Source: Lysobacter enzymogenes
GTDB taxonomy: Bacteria > Pseudomonadota > Gammaproteobacteria > Xanthomonadales > Xanthomonadaceae
Direction of reading: 5' to 3'
Assembly (NCBI RefSeq): GCF_900106525.1
Contig: NZ_FNOG01000007.1
Span: forward strand, 146,159-210,158
Length of the DNA: 64,000 nt
The notes under the pieces are model-generated. The model was not told the DNA's origin. It did not search any database and worked only from the letters and a program-made list of their open reading frames with translations. Every line of letters begins with the position of its first letter. Positions within the stretch are counted from its first letter, which is position 1. Below, piece by piece: positions 18,353 to 28,982 of this stretch. The position numbers and the translations under genes were made by a program.

Positions 18353-19873
18353 TCACCACCGCAACGGCCGCTTCGCCAGCGACGCCGCCAAGCGTTCGTA
18401 CAGCCGCTGCGCCTCGTCCAGCGGCAGGAAGCGGATGCGCAGCGGCGGGCCCAGCGCGCCGGCGCCGGCGGTGTCCAGCCACAGCGTCGCGGTGCCGCAG
18501 CGGCGGTCCAGCGGCGAGCGGGTGATCTGCAGGACTTGCAGCTTGTCGAGTTCGGCGAAACGCCAGTAGCGCCGCCACCAGCCTTCGCGCACCGCGATCA
18601 GTTCGGCGTCCATCGCATAGCCCATGCGCCGCGCGCGCCGCTGCGCCTTGAACGCCGACCACGGCAGCCACAGCAGCGCCAGCAGGCTCCATTCGCCGAC
18701 CTGCCAATAGGCGATGAACACCGCCAGCGCGGTCCACGGCAGGTCGGGCAGGAACAGCCGCCACCACACCGCCTTCGGCAGCGCCTGCCACGGCAGCGCG
18801 TCCCAACGCGCGTGCGGCAGCAGGTGCGCGATCAGGCCGTCGCAGACCGCCGGCGCGGCGATCGGCGCCAGTTCCTTGAGCGCGCGGCCGTCCTCGTGCT
18901 CGTCGCCGCCGACCGTGTCCACCGCCAGGCGGCGCCGGCGCAGCAGCCGGTGCAGCACGCCTTCCTCCAGGGTCCAGGCCTGGATGCGCCGGCGCGGCAC
19001 GGTGGTGCGCCAGCGCGCCAGCAAGCCGCGCTCGGCGGTCAGCCGGCGGCCTTGTTCGCTCAGTTCGAAACCGTAATAGCGCAGCAGCGCCAGGGTCATC
19101 GACAGGCCCTTGAGCGCGGCGGCGACGAAGACGATGCCGGCGACCGCCAGCAGCGCGTAGCCGGCGGCGTCCAGGTGATAGCCCTCGACCCGGCCGAACA
19201 GCCAGCGCACGCCCACGCGCAGCATCCGCTCGGGCACGCGGCCGTTGAAGTCGGGCACGCTCTGCATGATCGCGGCCAGGCCGGCGCCGACCAGGATCAG
19301 GCCGCCGTTGGACACCAGCCCCAGCCGCAGCACTTCCGCCGGCGACAGCCGCAGCAGGCTGTCGGCGCGCTCTTCGGCGGCCTGCGCCGGGTCGCCGCCG
19401 CGGCGCCGCACCAGGGTTTCCAGCGCCAGCGCGTCGGCCAGCTTGAGCACGCGCATCTGCGCTTCGGGTTCCTTGCCGCCGGCCGATTCCAGGCGCACCT
19501 CGGCCACGCCGAACAGGCGGTGCAGCACGGTCTGGTGTACGCCCACGTTCTGGATGCGCACGAACGGGATCACCCGCAGGCTGCGGTTGAGCAAACCACT
19601 GCGCACCACCAGCCCGTTGGCGCCGACGCCGTAGCGATAGGTGAAGTAGCGCCACAGCGAGAACAGCACCAGCACGCCGACGCCGATCAGCGAGTACAGC
19701 TCGTTGCGATCGCCGCGGCCGAGGAAGATCAGGATCAGCAGCGGCACGATGTACTGGCGCAGGTGCTGCACCAGCACGAACAGCCACGACATCGGATGCA
19801 GGCGGCGGTCGGCGACCGGTTCGGCGGCCGCGCCCGCGCCGGCGCGGGCGTCGTCGTGGGCGGGCGCGCTCAT
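18353..19873 (-). CDS. PH-domain membrane protein, YdbT-like
   Basis: 506 aa with repeated bacterial PH-like (bPH2/DUF304) units, each beginning with a membrane helix pair, e.g. YRYGVGANGLVVRSGLLNRSLRVIPFVRIQNVGV, LSEQGRRLTAERGLLARWRTTVPRRRIQAW and MDAELIAVREGWWRRYWRFAELDKLQVLQI. The protein is membrane-anchored with no known enzymatic role; Bacillus YdbS/YdbT were linked to resistance against some bacteriocins. Its start (19873) overlaps the upstream gene's stop by 4 nt (ATGA), so the two form an operon and probably a complex. Confidence 0.85.
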   Translation of the reverse strand: MSAPAHDDARAGAGAAAEPVADRRLHPMSWLFVLVQHLRQYIVPLLILIFLGRGDRNELYSLIGVGVLVLFSLWRYFTYRYGVGANGLVVRSGLLNRSLRVIPFVRIQNVGVHQTVLHRLFGVAEVRLESAGGKEPEAQMRVLKLADALALETLVRRRGGDPAQAAEERADSLLRLSPAEVLRLGLVSNGGLILVGAGLAAIMQSVPDFNGRVPERMLRVGVRWLFGRVEGYHLDAAGYALLAVAGIVFVAAALKGLSMTLALLRYYGFELSEQGRRLTAERGLLARWRTTVPRRRIQAWTLEEGVLHRLLRRRRLAVDTVGGDEHEDGRALKELAPIAAPAVCDGLIAHLLPHARWDALPWQALPKAVWWRLFLPDLPWTALAVFIAYWQVGEWSLLALLWLPWSAFKAQRRARRMGYAMDAELIAVREGWWRRYWRFAELDKLQVLQITRSPLDRRCGTATLWLDTAGAGALGPPLRIRFLPLDEAQRLYERLAASLAKRPLRW

Positions 19874-20541
19874 CGGGCCTCGTCGTCTTCGAGGTCGAGC
19901 TGGCGGCCCAGGCGTTCGCGCAGGCGCTGGGCGTCGTCGGCGTCGAGGTGATCGATCGCGACCGAGCTGTGGCGGGTGCCGGCGGTGTGCACCACCAGCG
20001 TCGCCAGCCGGCGCATGCGCTGCAGCGGGCCGTGCTTGAGGTCCAGATGCTGGACCCGGGTCAGCGGCACGATGGTCTCGCGCTGCCAGGCCACGCCGCG
20101 GCGCACCGCGAAACCGTGCGCGTCCAGCTTCCACAGGGTGTTGCGGTAGCGGCGGAAGCCGATCCACATGCCGATGCCGGCGCCGAACAAAGCGCCGGCC
20201 AGGCCGCTGGGCAGCGCGCCGTGGCGGCCGAAGTTGAGCACGCCGACGATCAGCGCGGCGATCGCGAACACCACCGCCAGCGACAGGCTGATGTCGATCG
20301 TGCACAGCGGAATCGCGCGCGCGGGCAGGCGTTGCCAGCCGTCCTGCGGCGGCGGCAGCGCGTGGTCGTCGCCGGGCGCGGCCGGGGCGGGCGATTCGCG
20401 CTGCGTCGGCGCGGCGGCGGGGGCTGGATCGGACTCGGGCGCGACGTCCGCGGTTGCGGACGGCAGCGGCTCGCCCGCTTGCGCGATGGGCTCGGCGGGC
20501 GAGGGGAGAGTGGAATCGGAGCCGGGCGGTGTGGGCGTCAT
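19870..20541 (-). CDS. PH-domain membrane protein, YdbS-like
   Basis: 223 aa. A ~65-residue Pro/Ala-rich cytoplasmic N-terminus precedes two membrane helices (LSLAVVFAIAALIVGVLNF and ALPSGLAGALFGAGIGMWIGF) and one bPH2-type domain (LWKLDAHGFAVRRGVAWQRETIVPLTRVQHLDL). It is shorter than its partner and begins the pair. The 4-nt overlap with the YdbT-like gene points to translational coupling. The Pro-rich extension is unusual for the family. Confidence 0.85.
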   Translation of the reverse strand: MTPTPPGSDSTLPSPAEPIAQAGEPLPSATADVAPESDPAPAAAPTQRESPAPAAPGDDHALPPPQDGWQRLPARAIPLCTIDISLSLAVVFAIAALIVGVLNFGRHGALPSGLAGALFGAGIGMWIGFRRYRNTLWKLDAHGFAVRRGVAWQRETIVPLTRVQHLDLKHGPLQRMRRLATLVVHTAGTRHSSVAIDHLDADDAQRLRERLGRQLDLEDDEAR

Positions 20542-20680
20542 CGTGCGGGCGGGGCGAGGTTGTTCCCGAGTGTAGCGAGGTGAGTGGCGTGTGGCCGGTT
20601 TGCGTAGAACTGCCGGGTTCGCTGCGCGCGATCAGCGCGCGCGGATGCCGATGGGTGCGCTGAGCCGCGTCGCCAGCGAC

Positions 20681-21616
20681 TCAGCGACGGTCGGTTTCGA
20701 TCGAGCGATACGGGTTGTCGCGCCCGTCGCCGGACGGCCGCAGCGTGTAGCGCTTGTACGTCCACTGGTACTGCGCCGGATCGCGCCGGGCGATGCGTTC
20801 CACCGCCTGATTGAGCGCGGCGCAGGCGCGCAGCGGGTCGGGATCGGCGATGCCCTCGGGCGCGGCCTCGATGTGCAGGGCGAAGCCGGGCCCGTCGGGG
20901 TGCTGGTCGATGCGCTCGCAATAGCAGAACAGCACCGCCGCGCCGGTGCGCTCGGCGAGCCGGCCGAGCAGGGTCATGGTCAGCGCCTGGACCCCGAAGA
21001 ACGGGGCGAATTCGCCGTCGCCGGCCTTGGGCTGCTGGTCGGGCAGGATCCCGACCACGCCGCCGGCGCTGAGCCGCTTCCACAACTGGCGCACCGCGGC
21101 GCCTTCCGCGCGGATCTGGGTCACCCGCTCGGCGTCGGTATCGGCGCGCACCAGGTTCAGGAAGGCCTCGCCGACCGCCGACTCCGGCGGCTTGTACAGG
21201 ATCGCCAGCGGCGTGCGCTGGGCCAGCCACTGGTTCAGCAATTCCCAGTTGCCGTAGTGCGGGGCGGCCACGATCAGGCCCTTGCCGGCGGCCAGGGCGG
21301 CATCGAACAGCTCGGTGCCGTGGCGCTCGCGCAGCAGGCCCAGGTTTTCGGCGTGCGGGCGGGTCCACAGGCGCAGGGTCTCCACCGCCTGGCGCGCGGT
21401 GGTGCGCACGATCGCCTGCTGCCACTGCTCGCGCTGCGCCGGCAGCAGCTCCGGGTAGGCCAGGGCGAGGTTGACCCGGGCCACCCGGGCCTCGCGCGCG
21501 TCGCGGCGCTGCCACACCGAGGCCACCGCTTCGCCCAGGCGCCGCTGCCAGGGCCAGGGCAGGCGGCCGATCAGGCTGGCGAAGAAGTACAGCAGGCGGG
21601 CGGCGAACTGGGTCAT
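20681..21616 (-). CDS. lipid A biosynthesis lauroyl/myristoyl-type acyltransferase
   Basis: 311 aa. It transfers a secondary acyl chain to Kdo-lipid A precursors in the inner membrane (LpxL/LpxM/HtrB family). A hydrophobic N-terminal segment anchors it. The catalytic HX4E motif is HYGNWE (His120, Glu125), and GILPDQQPKAGDGEFAPFFG is the conserved substrate-side region. The start at 21616 matches family length. It is divergent from dtd (130 nt apart). LpxL or LpxM cannot be decided from sequence. Confidence 0.9.
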   Translation of the reverse strand: MTQFAARLLYFFASLIGRLPWPWQRRLGEAVASVWQRRDAREARVARVNLALAYPELLPAQREQWQQAIVRTTARQAVETLRLWTRPHAENLGLLRERHGTELFDAALAAGKGLIVAAPHYGNWELLNQWLAQRTPLAILYKPPESAVGEAFLNLVRADTDAERVTQIRAEGAAVRQLWKRLSAGGVVGILPDQQPKAGDGEFAPFFGVQALTMTLLGRLAERTGAAVLFCYCERIDQHPDGPGFALHIEAAPEGIADPDPLRACAALNQAVERIARRDPAQYQWTYKRYTLRPSGDGRDNPYRSIETDRR

Positions 21617-21746
21617 GCCGGCGAGTGTAGCCGCGCGCGCCGCGCCGGCACCGGCGCGCGGCGGTGGCGAACGCGGGCGAACGCCGCCATTGCCGGCGCG
21701 TTGCCCGCAGTACACTGGCGATCCCTGAAATTGACGGTGCGACGGC

Positions 21747-22187
21747 ATGCTGAGCTTGATCCAGCGGGTGACCCAGGCCAGCGTGACGGTCGACGGCGAA
21801 ACGGTCGGGGCGATCGGCCCCGGCCTGCTGGCCCTGGTCGGGATCGAGCCCGACGACGGCGAGGCCCAGATCGCGCGGATGGCCGATCGCCTGCTCGGAT
21901 ACCGTGTATTCGCCGATGAGGCCGGTCGTATGAACCGCGGTCTGGCCGACACCGGCGGCGGGTTGCTGCTGGTCAGCCAATTCACGTTGGCGGCCGACAC
22001 CCGCAGCGGCATGCGTCCGGGCTTCAGCACCGCGGCCGCGCCGGCGCTGGCTGAACCGCTATTCAACCGATTGCTCGAAACTTGCCGTCAACGTCATTCC
22101 GCGGGGGTGGAAACCGGCCGCTTCGGCGCCCATATGGTCGTCAGCCTGGTCAACGACGGCCCGGTCACCTTCCTCCTCCGGTCCTGA
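21747..22187 (+). CDS. dtd: D-aminoacyl-tRNA deacylase
   Basis: 146 aa, normal family length. The enzyme hydrolyses D-amino acids mischarged to tRNA. Both family motifs are present: SQFTLAADTRSGMRPGF (the SQFTL motif) and NDGPVTFLL, whose Gly-Pro forms the cross-subunit motif. The C-terminus is typical. It lies upstream of rpoD with 95 nt between and is not obviously co-regulated with it. Confidence 0.96.
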   Translation: MLSLIQRVTQASVTVDGETVGAIGPGLLALVGIEPDDGEAQIARMADRLLGYRVFADEAGRMNRGLADTGGGLLLVSQFTLAADTRSGMRPGFSTAAAPALAEPLFNRLLETCRQRHSAGVETGRFGAHMVVSLVNDGPVTFLLRS

Positions 22188-22237
22188 CCCGACGCTCCTC
22201 CCCGCGGCCCTGCCCCGGCCGGGGGCGCCGGACCTGA

Positions 22238-22243
22238 TATACT
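22238..22243 (+). promoter_or_regulatory. possible rpoD -10 box
   Basis: TATACT matches the sigma-70 -10 consensus at five of six bases and lies 40 nt upstream of the rpoD ATG. There is no good -35 box at the expected distance, so the assignment is weak. Confidence 0.35.
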
Positions 22244-22282
22244 GGAGCGTTCCCTATCCTCATTAGCGCGGTGGCGCAGCCC

Positions 22283-24148
<1,866 letters not shown>

Positions 24149-24170
24149 TTCGTCGCCAGGACGCAACCCG

Positions 24171-24204
24171 AACAGGCCCCGCATTGCGGGGCCTGTTTCG
24201 TTTT
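24171..24204 (+). terminator. rho-independent terminator after rpoD
   Basis: AACAGGCCCCGC, a short loop and GCGGGGCCTGTT form a strong stem followed by a T-rich run (TTTCGTTTT). It lies 22 nt after the rpoD stop. Confidence 0.9.
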
Positions 24205-24268
24205 GAGCGCTGGGGTTCTTCGACGGTGCTATCGTCGCGAGACCAGCGGCGGGACCGCGGAGGCGCGT

Positions 24269-24766
24269 ATGGAAGACAACGTCTACGTTAGGGCGGTTAC
24301 TGCGGCGCCTGTGGTGCGGAATCCGGCGACGCAGTCGTCGTCGCCTTGGTTCTCGCTTCGGGCTATGTTCCTCGCCAGTTTGCTGGCGACGCCGCTGGCC
24401 GGAAGCTTGATGATCGCGTGGAACTGTCGGGTGCGCGGCGATCGCGCCTTAAGCTGGGTCTTGGCCGCCGCCGCCGTCGCGCTGATCGCTCCGGCGACGA
24501 TGCTCGTCGATCTCGCGGTGATGGCGATCGGCTATAACCACGATCCGCGGGAAATGCCGTTTGCGATGGGCTTGTTGTTGTCGTTGCAGGCCGCCGTCGT
24601 TGCGGCCGTCGGCCGCGTCCTGCAAGGCGATGAGTTGCGGGCGCGACGCCAACTCGGACTGCCGATGCAGTCCTGGTGGGTGGCTTGCGCGGTTGCCGCC
24701 TTCGCGTTGGCGTGGTCGCTGATCTGCCTGCCGCTGTATTCGTTCGCGGCCCGACTTGCGGCCTAG
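24269..24766 (+). CDS. hypothetical membrane protein
   Basis: 165 aa, not recognised. Hydrophobic segments occur near MFLASLLATPLAGSLMIAW, WVLAAAAVALIAPATMLVDLAVMAI, MGLLLSLQAAVVAAVGRVL and WWVACAVAAFALAWSLICL, so about four membrane helices. GGAGG stands 7 nt upstream of the ATG at 24269, which decides the start over an upstream frame extension of 22 residues. It follows the rpoD terminator and is not obviously in an operon. Confidence 0.65.
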   Translation: MEDNVYVRAVTAAPVVRNPATQSSSPWFSLRAMFLASLLATPLAGSLMIAWNCRVRGDRALSWVLAAAAVALIAPATMLVDLAVMAIGYNHDPREMPFAMGLLLSLQAAVVAAVGRVLQGDELRARRQLGLPMQSWWVACAVAAFALAWSLICLPLYSFAARLAA

Positions 24767-24859
24767 CCTCGCCGCCATGAGCGACCCGGGGCGAACCCGA
24801 GTCGCCAGTGGATCCTCGCGCTAGCTGGGACTGCGCCGCGACGTAGCGGGATCGTCGCT

Positions 24860-25225
24860 TCAACCGTAGAAAAACTGCTCGTGCACGATCTTGCAGTCGC
24901 GCACCTTGTACACCGCCACTTCCGCCATCGATACGCGGCCCATGCTTTTGTAGGTGGCTTCGATGCCCATCGCGAGGGTGAACCAATCGCCGCCGACGAC
25001 AGGATCGCTGCACCAACTGCTATGCAGTTCGACCACGTCTTCCATGAACTTGCGGCCTTTCTCGCGAATGGCTTCCAGCCCTTCGACGTTTCCGAGCGGG
25101 CCGGATTGATTGCCGGGCGCTTCGATGCTGACCGCGTCGTCGGCGTAGAGCTCGTCCTGGATCTGCTCGTGCTTGCCGGCGCGGCAGAGTTCGACGTAGC
25201 GGTCGGCGATCTGTTGGATGTCCAT
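24860..25225 (-). CDS. SnoaL-like / NTF2-fold protein
   Basis: 121-aa protein with the small cone-shaped NTF2 fold of SnoaL-like proteins. The helix IADRYVELCRAGKHEQIQDELYADDAVSIEAP, followed by a central GLEAIREKGRKFMEDV and a C-terminal strand set ending KIVHEQFFYG, is typical. Members include isomerases, hydrolases and many binding proteins; no substrate can be named. The start at 25225 begins the conserved helix. It stands alone on its strand, with a repeat element upstream. Confidence 0.75.
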   Translation of the reverse strand: MDIQQIADRYVELCRAGKHEQIQDELYADDAVSIEAPGNQSGPLGNVEGLEAIREKGRKFMEDVVELHSSWCSDPVVGGDWFTLAMGIEATYKSMGRVSMAEVAVYKVRDCKIVHEQFFYG

Positions 25226-25364
25226 GGGGCGCTCCGCGAATGAGGGGAGCGGCCAGGATAGGTGCGGGAACGTTGCGCGGCTGCGTACGGATGTCGGCGC
25301 GGACGCATGACGTGGCCGCGCTCCCGACGGACGGCGCATGAATACGCGATGTTGCGAGCGCTAC

Positions 25365-25451
25365 CTGTAGGAGCGGCGCAAGCCGCGACCGCGAATCCTC
25401 ACCTACGACGCAAGCGAGGTGTCGCGGTCGCGGCTTGCGCCGCTCCTACAG
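25365..25451. repeat. REP-like inverted repeat, second copy
   Basis: The left arm begins CTGTAGGAGCGGCGCAAGCC, one base different from the 18195 copy. The right arm ends GCCGCTCCTACAG at 25451. The inner 5-6 bp of the arms no longer pair perfectly. It lies between the SnoaL-like gene and the end of the mannose operon, both on the minus strand. Confidence 0.85.
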
Positions 25452-25465
25452 GGACTTCGGAACGA

Positions 25466-26680
25466 TTACGGATTGCGCAACCAGCGGATCACTTCGTAGC
25501 ACGCGCCCATGGTGTGGTAATCGGTCTTGCCGGCCGGGCTCTTCTCGTCGCTGTACTTGCCGTTGCGGCGGTCGAGGATGCGGTACCACGCGCCATAACG
25601 GTGATCGACCAGGTGCTGCCACGCATACGCCCACAGCTTGTCGTACCACTGCCAGTACAGATCCTCGCCGGTGCGTACGGCCAGCAGCGCCGCGGTCGCC
25701 AGCGATTCGGCCTGGACCCAGAAATATTTGTCGTCGTCGCAGATCGAGCCGTCCGGCGCGAAGCCGTAGGCGAGGCCGCCGAATTCGTCGTCCCACGAGC
25801 GCGCCACCGCAGTGTCGAACAGATGGCGAGCGGTCGGCACCAGCCATGCAGGCGCGTCGCCGCGCACGGACAGGTGGCGGTCGAGGATCAGCAACAGCTT
25901 GGCCCACTCGGTCTGGTGGCCCGGCTGGAAGCCCCATGGGCGGAACAGGTGCTTGGGGTCGTCGCGGTGATAATCCCAGTCGATGTTCCAGTCGCGGTCG
26001 TAGTGCTCCCACACCAGGCCGTCGGCCTGGGCCGCCTGACGCTGGGTCATGTTCTGCGCGAGCGTCAATGCGCGTTCGAGATAGCGCGCGTCGTTCGAGG
26101 CCTCAAACGCCGCCAGCATCGCCTCGCACATATGCATGTTGGCGTTCTGGCCGCGGTAGCCGGTGAAGTTCCAGTCGGCGTCGGCTTCGTCGCGGTACAG
26201 GCCGAACTCGGGCTCCCAGAAGCGCGCTTCCAGCAGGTTCCAGGTTTCGTCCATCCACGCCGCGGCTTCGGCGATGCCGGCCTTCACGCCGCACGAGTAA
26301 GCGAGCAACACGAAGGCCACGCCGTAGCAGTGGTTCATGCGGTCTTCGGGCTGGCCGTCGCGGATGGTCCAGGCGTAGCCGCCGGTGCGCGGGTCGCGGT
26401 GCGCCTCGCGCAGATAGCGCAGGCCGTGGCGCGCGCGTTCGCGGTAGTCGTCGCGGCCGAATTCCACCGCCGCCATCGCGTAGTTGAAGACGAAGCGGGT
26501 CGAGCTGACCAAATGCCGGTGCGATGCGTCGTACACCGCGCCGTCGTCGCGGAAGTAATGGAAGAATCCGCCGTGCGGATCCAGCGCGATCGGGTCGTAG
26601 AACGCCATCGTGTCGCGGATATGCGCCAGCAGCGTGTCGGCGTCGCGGAAGTTCGGCAGCGGGTTGGCGGGAAGGTTCAT
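25466..26680 (-). CDS. AGE-family mannose isomerase / 2-epimerase
   Basis: 404-aa (alpha/alpha)6-barrel enzyme of the N-acylglucosamine 2-epimerase / mannose isomerase family. FHYFRDDGAVYDASHRHLVSS near the N-terminus, MNHCYGVAFVLLAYS, GQNANMHMCEAMLAAFEAS, FQPGHQTEWAKLLL and FWVQAESLATAALL all match, including catalytic-site histidines. Its operon has a fructokinase-like kinase and an MFS sugar permease, so D-mannose to D-fructose isomerisation fits best. The start overlaps the kinase stop by 4 nt (ATGA). N-acylglucosamine epimerisation is the alternative; no sialic-acid genes are nearby. Confidence 0.85.
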   Translation of the reverse strand: MNLPANPLPNFRDADTLLAHIRDTMAFYDPIALDPHGGFFHYFRDDGAVYDASHRHLVSSTRFVFNYAMAAVEFGRDDYRERARHGLRYLREAHRDPRTGGYAWTIRDGQPEDRMNHCYGVAFVLLAYSCGVKAGIAEAAAWMDETWNLLEARFWEPEFGLYRDEADADWNFTGYRGQNANMHMCEAMLAAFEASNDARYLERALTLAQNMTQRQAAQADGLVWEHYDRDWNIDWDYHRDDPKHLFRPWGFQPGHQTEWAKLLLILDRHLSVRGDAPAWLVPTARHLFDTAVARSWDDEFGGLAYGFAPDGSICDDDKYFWVQAESLATAALLAVRTGEDLYWQWYDKLWAYAWQHLVDHRYGAWYRILDRRNGKYSDEKSPAGKTDYHTMGACYEVIRWLRNP

Positions 26681-27684
26681 GCTTGTTCCTGCATCAGTCG
26701 TTCGACCTCGGCGGCGCTGGGCATGGCCGCGAACGCGCCGTGGCGGGTGGTGGCCAGCGCGCCGGCGGCGGCGGCGTAGCGCAGCGCGTCGGTCAGTTCG
26801 TCTTCGCGCTGAAGGAAATCGTTGAAGTTGGCCGCGTCGACGCCAAGCGCGATCAGCCGCCGCAGCAGCCCGCCGACGAAGGCGTCGCCGGCGCCGGTGG
26901 TGTCGCTGGGCGAGACCTTGAACGTGGCCACCGTGCCGCTGCGGGTGCGCGTATGCCAGCGGATCGGAGTGGCGCCGTCGGTGATCAGCACGCAGGTCGC
27001 GTAGCCGTGCCACAGCCGCTGCAGCGCGGCTTCTTCGCCGCCGAGGTGGCGGGCGAGGAACTCGAACTCGCTGCCGCACAGCTTGATCAGGTCCGCTTCC
27101 AGCAGCGCCGCCAGCAGCCGCGGCGCCGGGTCGACGCCGGCCGGCCACAGCGACGGGCGCAGGTTCATGTCCATGCTCACCAGCGCGCCGGCCAGGCGCG
27201 CGCGGCGCATGCCGGCGAGCGTGGTCGCGGCGATGGCTTCCTCGGTGAGGCTGTTGGAGCAGACGTGGAACACGCCGGCGTCTTCGAAACCGTCGACGCG
27301 GAAGTCGCCGTCGCGGAACAGCAGGTCGGCCGCCGGCGGGCGGTAGAAGCTGAAGCTGCGTTCGCCTTCGCCGTCGAGCGACACGAAGGCGAGCGCGGTC
27401 TTGGCCTGGTCGGTGCGGCGCACGTCGCGGGTGTCCACGCCGTAGCCGCTGAGCTGTTCGGCGATGAAGTCGCCGAACATGTCGCGGCCGAGCATGCCGA
27501 CGAAACGCGTGTTCGCGCCCAGCCGCGCGGCGGCGACGGCGACGTTGGCCGGCGCGCCGCCGGCGTATTCGACGAAATGGCGCGGCTGGCCGGGCGCGCC
27601 GCCCGGGCGGGCGAGGAAGTCGATCAGGGCTTCGCCGAAGCAGACGATGGCGCCGTCGGCGGGCGAAGGGGATACGGCGGACAT
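26677..27684 (-). CDS. PfkB-family sugar kinase, probably fructokinase
   Basis: 335 aa. Ribokinase-like fold with the N-terminal PfkB signature (GGAPANVAVAAARLG) and the C-terminal anion-hole motif SDTTGAGDAFVGGLL, whose Asp is the catalytic base. It phosphorylates a monosaccharide, probably fructose made by the isomerase gene that follows. It overlaps the permease stop by one base and the isomerase start by 4 nt, so the genes are tightly coupled. Fructokinase is an inference from context; other hexose kinases in this family cannot be excluded. Confidence 0.88.
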   Translation of the reverse strand: MSAVSPSPADGAIVCFGEALIDFLARPGGAPGQPRHFVEYAGGAPANVAVAAARLGANTRFVGMLGRDMFGDFIAEQLSGYGVDTRDVRRTDQAKTALAFVSLDGEGERSFSFYRPPAADLLFRDGDFRVDGFEDAGVFHVCSNSLTEEAIAATTLAGMRRARLAGALVSMDMNLRPSLWPAGVDPAPRLLAALLEADLIKLCGSEFEFLARHLGGEEAALQRLWHGYATCVLITDGATPIRWHTRTRSGTVATFKVSPSDTTGAGDAFVGGLLRRLIALGVDAANFNDFLQREDELTDALRYAAAAGALATTRHGAFAAMPSAAEVERLMQEQA

Positions 27685-28982
27685 CAATGCATCACTCCCG
27701 AAGCTTGGGCGCTGGCGTGCTGGCCCTGGCCTTCGCGGATGCGCGAACCCGACAGGCCGTACCAGACGATGAAGGCGTAGCAGACCGCCGGAATCACGAA
27801 CGAATGCTGGATGCCGATGCTGTCCGACAGCAGGCCCTGCAGCAGCGGCACCACCGCGCCGCCGACGATGGCCATGATCAGCAGGCTCGAGGCCTTGCTG
27901 GTCATCGGCCCGAGCCGTTCGATGGCGATGGTGAAGATGGTCGGGAACATCACCGAGTTGAACAGGCCGATCGACAGCACCGCCCACATCGCCACCGAAC
28001 CGCGCGTGGCCATGGTCAGCGCCAGCAGCGCGATCGCCACCACCGCAGCCAGCGCCAGCAGCTTGCGCGCATCGACGAAGCGCAGCAGCACCGCGCCGAC
28101 GAAGCGGCCGACCATCGCGCCGCCCCAGTACAGGCCCAGGTATTTGCTGGCGGTGGCGTGATCGAAGCCGGCGATCTGCGGCTCGGACAGATAGTTCACC
28201 AGGAAGCTGCCGATCGAGACCTCGGCGCCGACGTAGACGAAGATCGCGATCACGCCGAACAGCAGATGACGCTGGCCGAGCACTTCGCCGAAGCTGTGGT
28301 GGGCCGGGTCGGCGCTTTCGGTGGCCTCGGTCAGCGGCGGGATGCGCATCGTGTAGACGAACACCGCCAGCAGCACCAGGCAGCCGGCGATGACCATGTA
28401 CGGCACTTGCACCGCCGCGGCTTCGTGCGCGCGGTAAGCGGCCTGCTCGGCGACGCTCATCGCCTTGAGCTCTGCGGCGCTGAGCACCGCGGAGGACAGG
28501 ATCAGCGGGCCGATGAAGGTCGGAAACACCGTGGTGCCCAGCGAGTTCAGCGCCTGCGCCAGGTTGAGCCGGCTCGGCGCGCCGGCCGGGTCGCCGAGCA
28601 GGCTGATGTAGGGATTGGCCGACACCTGCAACACGGTGATGCCGCTGGCGAGCACGAACAGCGCGCCCAGGAACAGCGGGTAAGAGGGAATGCGCGCGGC
28701 CGGGAAGAACATCGCCGCGCCGATCGCCGCGACGATCAGGCCGATGACGATGCTGTGCTTGTAGCCGAACTTCGCCACCACCCGGCTGGCCGGCAGCGAC
28801 ATCAGGAAATACGCGCCGAAGAAGGTCGACTGGATCAGCATCGACTGGGCGTAGTTCATGTTGAACACGGCCTTGAGATGCGGGATCAGCACGTCGTTGA
28901 GGCTGGTCAGGCCGCCCCAGGTGAAGAAGATCGTGGTCACCACCGCCAGCGCGGCGGCGTAGGACATGACGCGACGGCTCAT
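27684..28982 (-). CDS. MFS sugar permease (FucP/GluP-like)
   Basis: 432-aa inner-membrane transporter with 12 predicted helices. It belongs to the FucP-like MFS branch: MSYAAALAVVTTIFFTWGG (a TFFxWG-type first helix), LNDVLIPHLKAVF, and SANPYISLLGDP are characteristic. Substrate is probably mannose released outside by the divergent GH92 mannosidase. It starts 4 nt before the LacI stop (ATGA overlap) and its own stop overlaps the kinase start, so it sits between regulator and kinase in one transcript. Confidence 0.88.
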   Translation of the reverse strand: MSRRVMSYAAALAVVTTIFFTWGGLTSLNDVLIPHLKAVFNMNYAQSMLIQSTFFGAYFLMSLPASRVVAKFGYKHSIVIGLIVAAIGAAMFFPAARIPSYPLFLGALFVLASGITVLQVSANPYISLLGDPAGAPSRLNLAQALNSLGTTVFPTFIGPLILSSAVLSAAELKAMSVAEQAAYRAHEAAAVQVPYMVIAGCLVLLAVFVYTMRIPPLTEATESADPAHHSFGEVLGQRHLLFGVIAIFVYVGAEVSIGSFLVNYLSEPQIAGFDHATASKYLGLYWGGAMVGRFVGAVLLRFVDARKLLALAAVVAIALLALTMATRGSVAMWAVLSIGLFNSVMFPTIFTIAIERLGPMTSKASSLLIMAIVGGAVVPLLQGLLSDSIGIQHSFVIPAVCYAFIVWYGLSGSRIREGQGQHASAQASGVMH